Shown in pieces: positions 62,736 through 64,000 of a DNA stretch of 64,000 nucleotides (its first letter is position 1; each line of letters starts with the position of its first letter). The DNA comes from Pomphorhynchus laevis (lineage: Eukaryota; Acanthocephala; Palaeacanthocephala; Echinorhynchida; Pomphorhynchidae). The position numbers and the translations under genes were made by a program. The notes under the pieces were generated by a model that had not been told where the DNA came from, searched no databases, and saw only the letters and a list, made by a program, of their open reading frames with translations. The stretch is taken from assembly GCA_012934845.2 (NCBI GenBank), contig WNNJ02002176.1:124001-188000 (forward strand), read 5' to 3'.

Positions 62736-63670
62736 CATTTCTCTATAATTATTACCAAATATGAAAAGTTGTACTATATAACATTGATATAACATTGTAT
62801 TAAAGATACAAAGATATAACATTGTATTAAAAGTATTTCATAATTTAAATTTTAAAATTGAATAGTGATTTCGGATTTGTTACCTTATTCGAATTGATAA
62901 TTTGCAGTATCTGATATGCCCTGAAAATATAAAATGCCTTAAATTTTATTTAATAATATTTGCTGCTCATTTTGTTTTCGATTATTTTATGTTAAAAACT
63001 GTTTATCGTTAATTGAATATAATAAAATGTCACATTAATATTGTGAAAATTTATTTAGCAGATCATATCACTGCTTTTTACAATTTAATGGAACTTCTCT
63101 CGGCAGTATTTATTCCATTAATGAATACAAATTAATTAATAGTACGTTTAGTGGTTTATATTTCTTAATTCCACCCTTTTGTAATTTGTTTTTGGTAGAT
63201 ACCTGTAGATTTATCATTTTGGTACACGTTCGCTTCCAACATTGTCTTTTATATAAATCTTTTAATTTTTTACATCATTTAAAATCGATTTTTAAGAGAT
63301 TATGTACATCATTAGTATAGCCTTCTTAATGCTTTACTACGGAATGAGCGAGCTCCCTGCATGATAATGTTTTGGTATATCTGCGTCTGTTCAATTCTGG
63401 CATTGCACGGCAATTTTTGACAATTAATTGTCTAATTTGATTTAATTGATCTAACCAATTTATCCATCTCACTATATAAATAACGTAATTTTCGATTTAT
63501 ATATTTTAATTAAAGCATAGAACTATTTTTTGTTTTTAATTTTTTTAAACAATAAAATATTATTCACAATAAAGAAAAAAACATTGATACATGTTCTGTT
63601 AAAATAAAATAGTTCTGTCCTCATCCATCTTCCACCCTTAGTCCGAAATCGATATAGTAACGTCCGTTCC
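62736..63670. other. AT-rich spacer, no gene seen
   Basis: No motif recognised. Confidence 0.5.
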
Positions 63671-63764
63671 TCAGGACTGCTGGTGCTAGTCAGGGTCACG
63701 GGCGCTCCATTCCTGGGTCAGGACTGCTGGTGCTAATCAAGGTCACGAGCGCTTCATTCAAAAC
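63671..63764. repeat. 47-bp tandem duplication, GC-rich
   Basis: TCAGGACTGCTGGTGCTAGT… at 63671 and TCAGGACTGCTGGTGCTAAT… at 63718, with a few transitions. Much richer in GC than the surroundings. It may be a longer array or element cut off from view, or a short piece of another repeat family. Confidence 0.9.
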
Positions 63765-64000
63765 ATATAGCTGTATAAAAATAATAATAATTTAATTAAT
63801 TAATTTAACTTTTATGTTACATCATAAAATTTCAACATATATACGGTAAAAACATAAAAGCATTCTTCATTCCCTGAAGATTAATTATTATTTGTCAATA
63901 TATATAATTAAATTTAAGAACATTATTTTTATGTTAATTAATCTGTAAATTAAGTATTTTTATTTAATTCAATACTTTTTGCTCTAAAAATTTTATATTA
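63765..64000. other. AT-rich end of window
   Basis: Nothing recognised. Confidence 0.5.

Overview
The window is AT-rich eukaryotic DNA, almost certainly from an invertebrate animal. It is built mostly from layered, decaying retrotransposons. I see no ribosomal RNA, tRNA, CRISPR or bacterial-style operon. The species cannot be named from the sequence. CR1/L2-like LINEs, gag-bearing Jockey-like LINEs and two kinds of Penelope-like element (PLE) together fit arthropods or related invertebrates best, but this is inference.

I sort the elements into named groups. Family A is a CR1/L2-like LINE whose coding strand is rich in pyrimidine. Its copies are A1 (5873-9056, minus, intact 969-codon ORF2), A2 (9990-12770, minus), A3 (19127-19969, plus) and an ORF1 piece A4 (about 9290-9989, plus). 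Family B is a CR1-like LINE with copies B1 (800-3960, minus), B4 (5395-9250, plus, split by A1), B2 (12786-15860, plus), B3 (16170-20225, plus, split by A3) and B5 (40580-42300, minus). Family C is a Jockey-like LINE with a zinc-knuckle gag, an APE endonuclease and an RT. Its copies are C1 (20850-22210, minus), C2 (22970-26640, plus), C3 (42930-46215, plus) and C4 (28922-34260, minus, split by a PLE). A lone gag-like relic D lies at 27850-28690.

The most distinctive elements are Penelope-like elements in which the GIY-YIG endonuclease lies before the RT and a CxC linker is present. This is the Naiad-type permuted order. Copies lie at 29267-32029 (about 2.75 kb, end to end, inside C4), 35225-35815, 46245-47585, 53231-55223 and 61189-62462, with loose 3' ends at 47851 and 51280. 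Remnants of PLEs of the ordinary kind lie at 22312-22508, 39340-39515, 40169-40420 and 57421-57750. Long inverted repeats with hammerhead-ribozyme-like cores lie beside several of these. A fossil Gypsy-like LTR element (gag plus protease) lies at 4040-4990.

The only good candidate for a non-transposon gene is a 568-codon open frame at 48378-50084. It encodes a Ser/Asp/Asn-rich protein with three CCHC zinc knuckles, preceded by a plausible 3' splice site. The right-hand third (50-64 kb) is AT-rich spacer with PLE debris, several minisatellites, a two-copy repeat of about 300 bp with a terminal hairpin, and a tandem LTR-like segment. Two stretches 17 kb apart (17504-18063 and 34661-35220) match over 560 bp with one difference that I can see, so they are very recent copies of each other.
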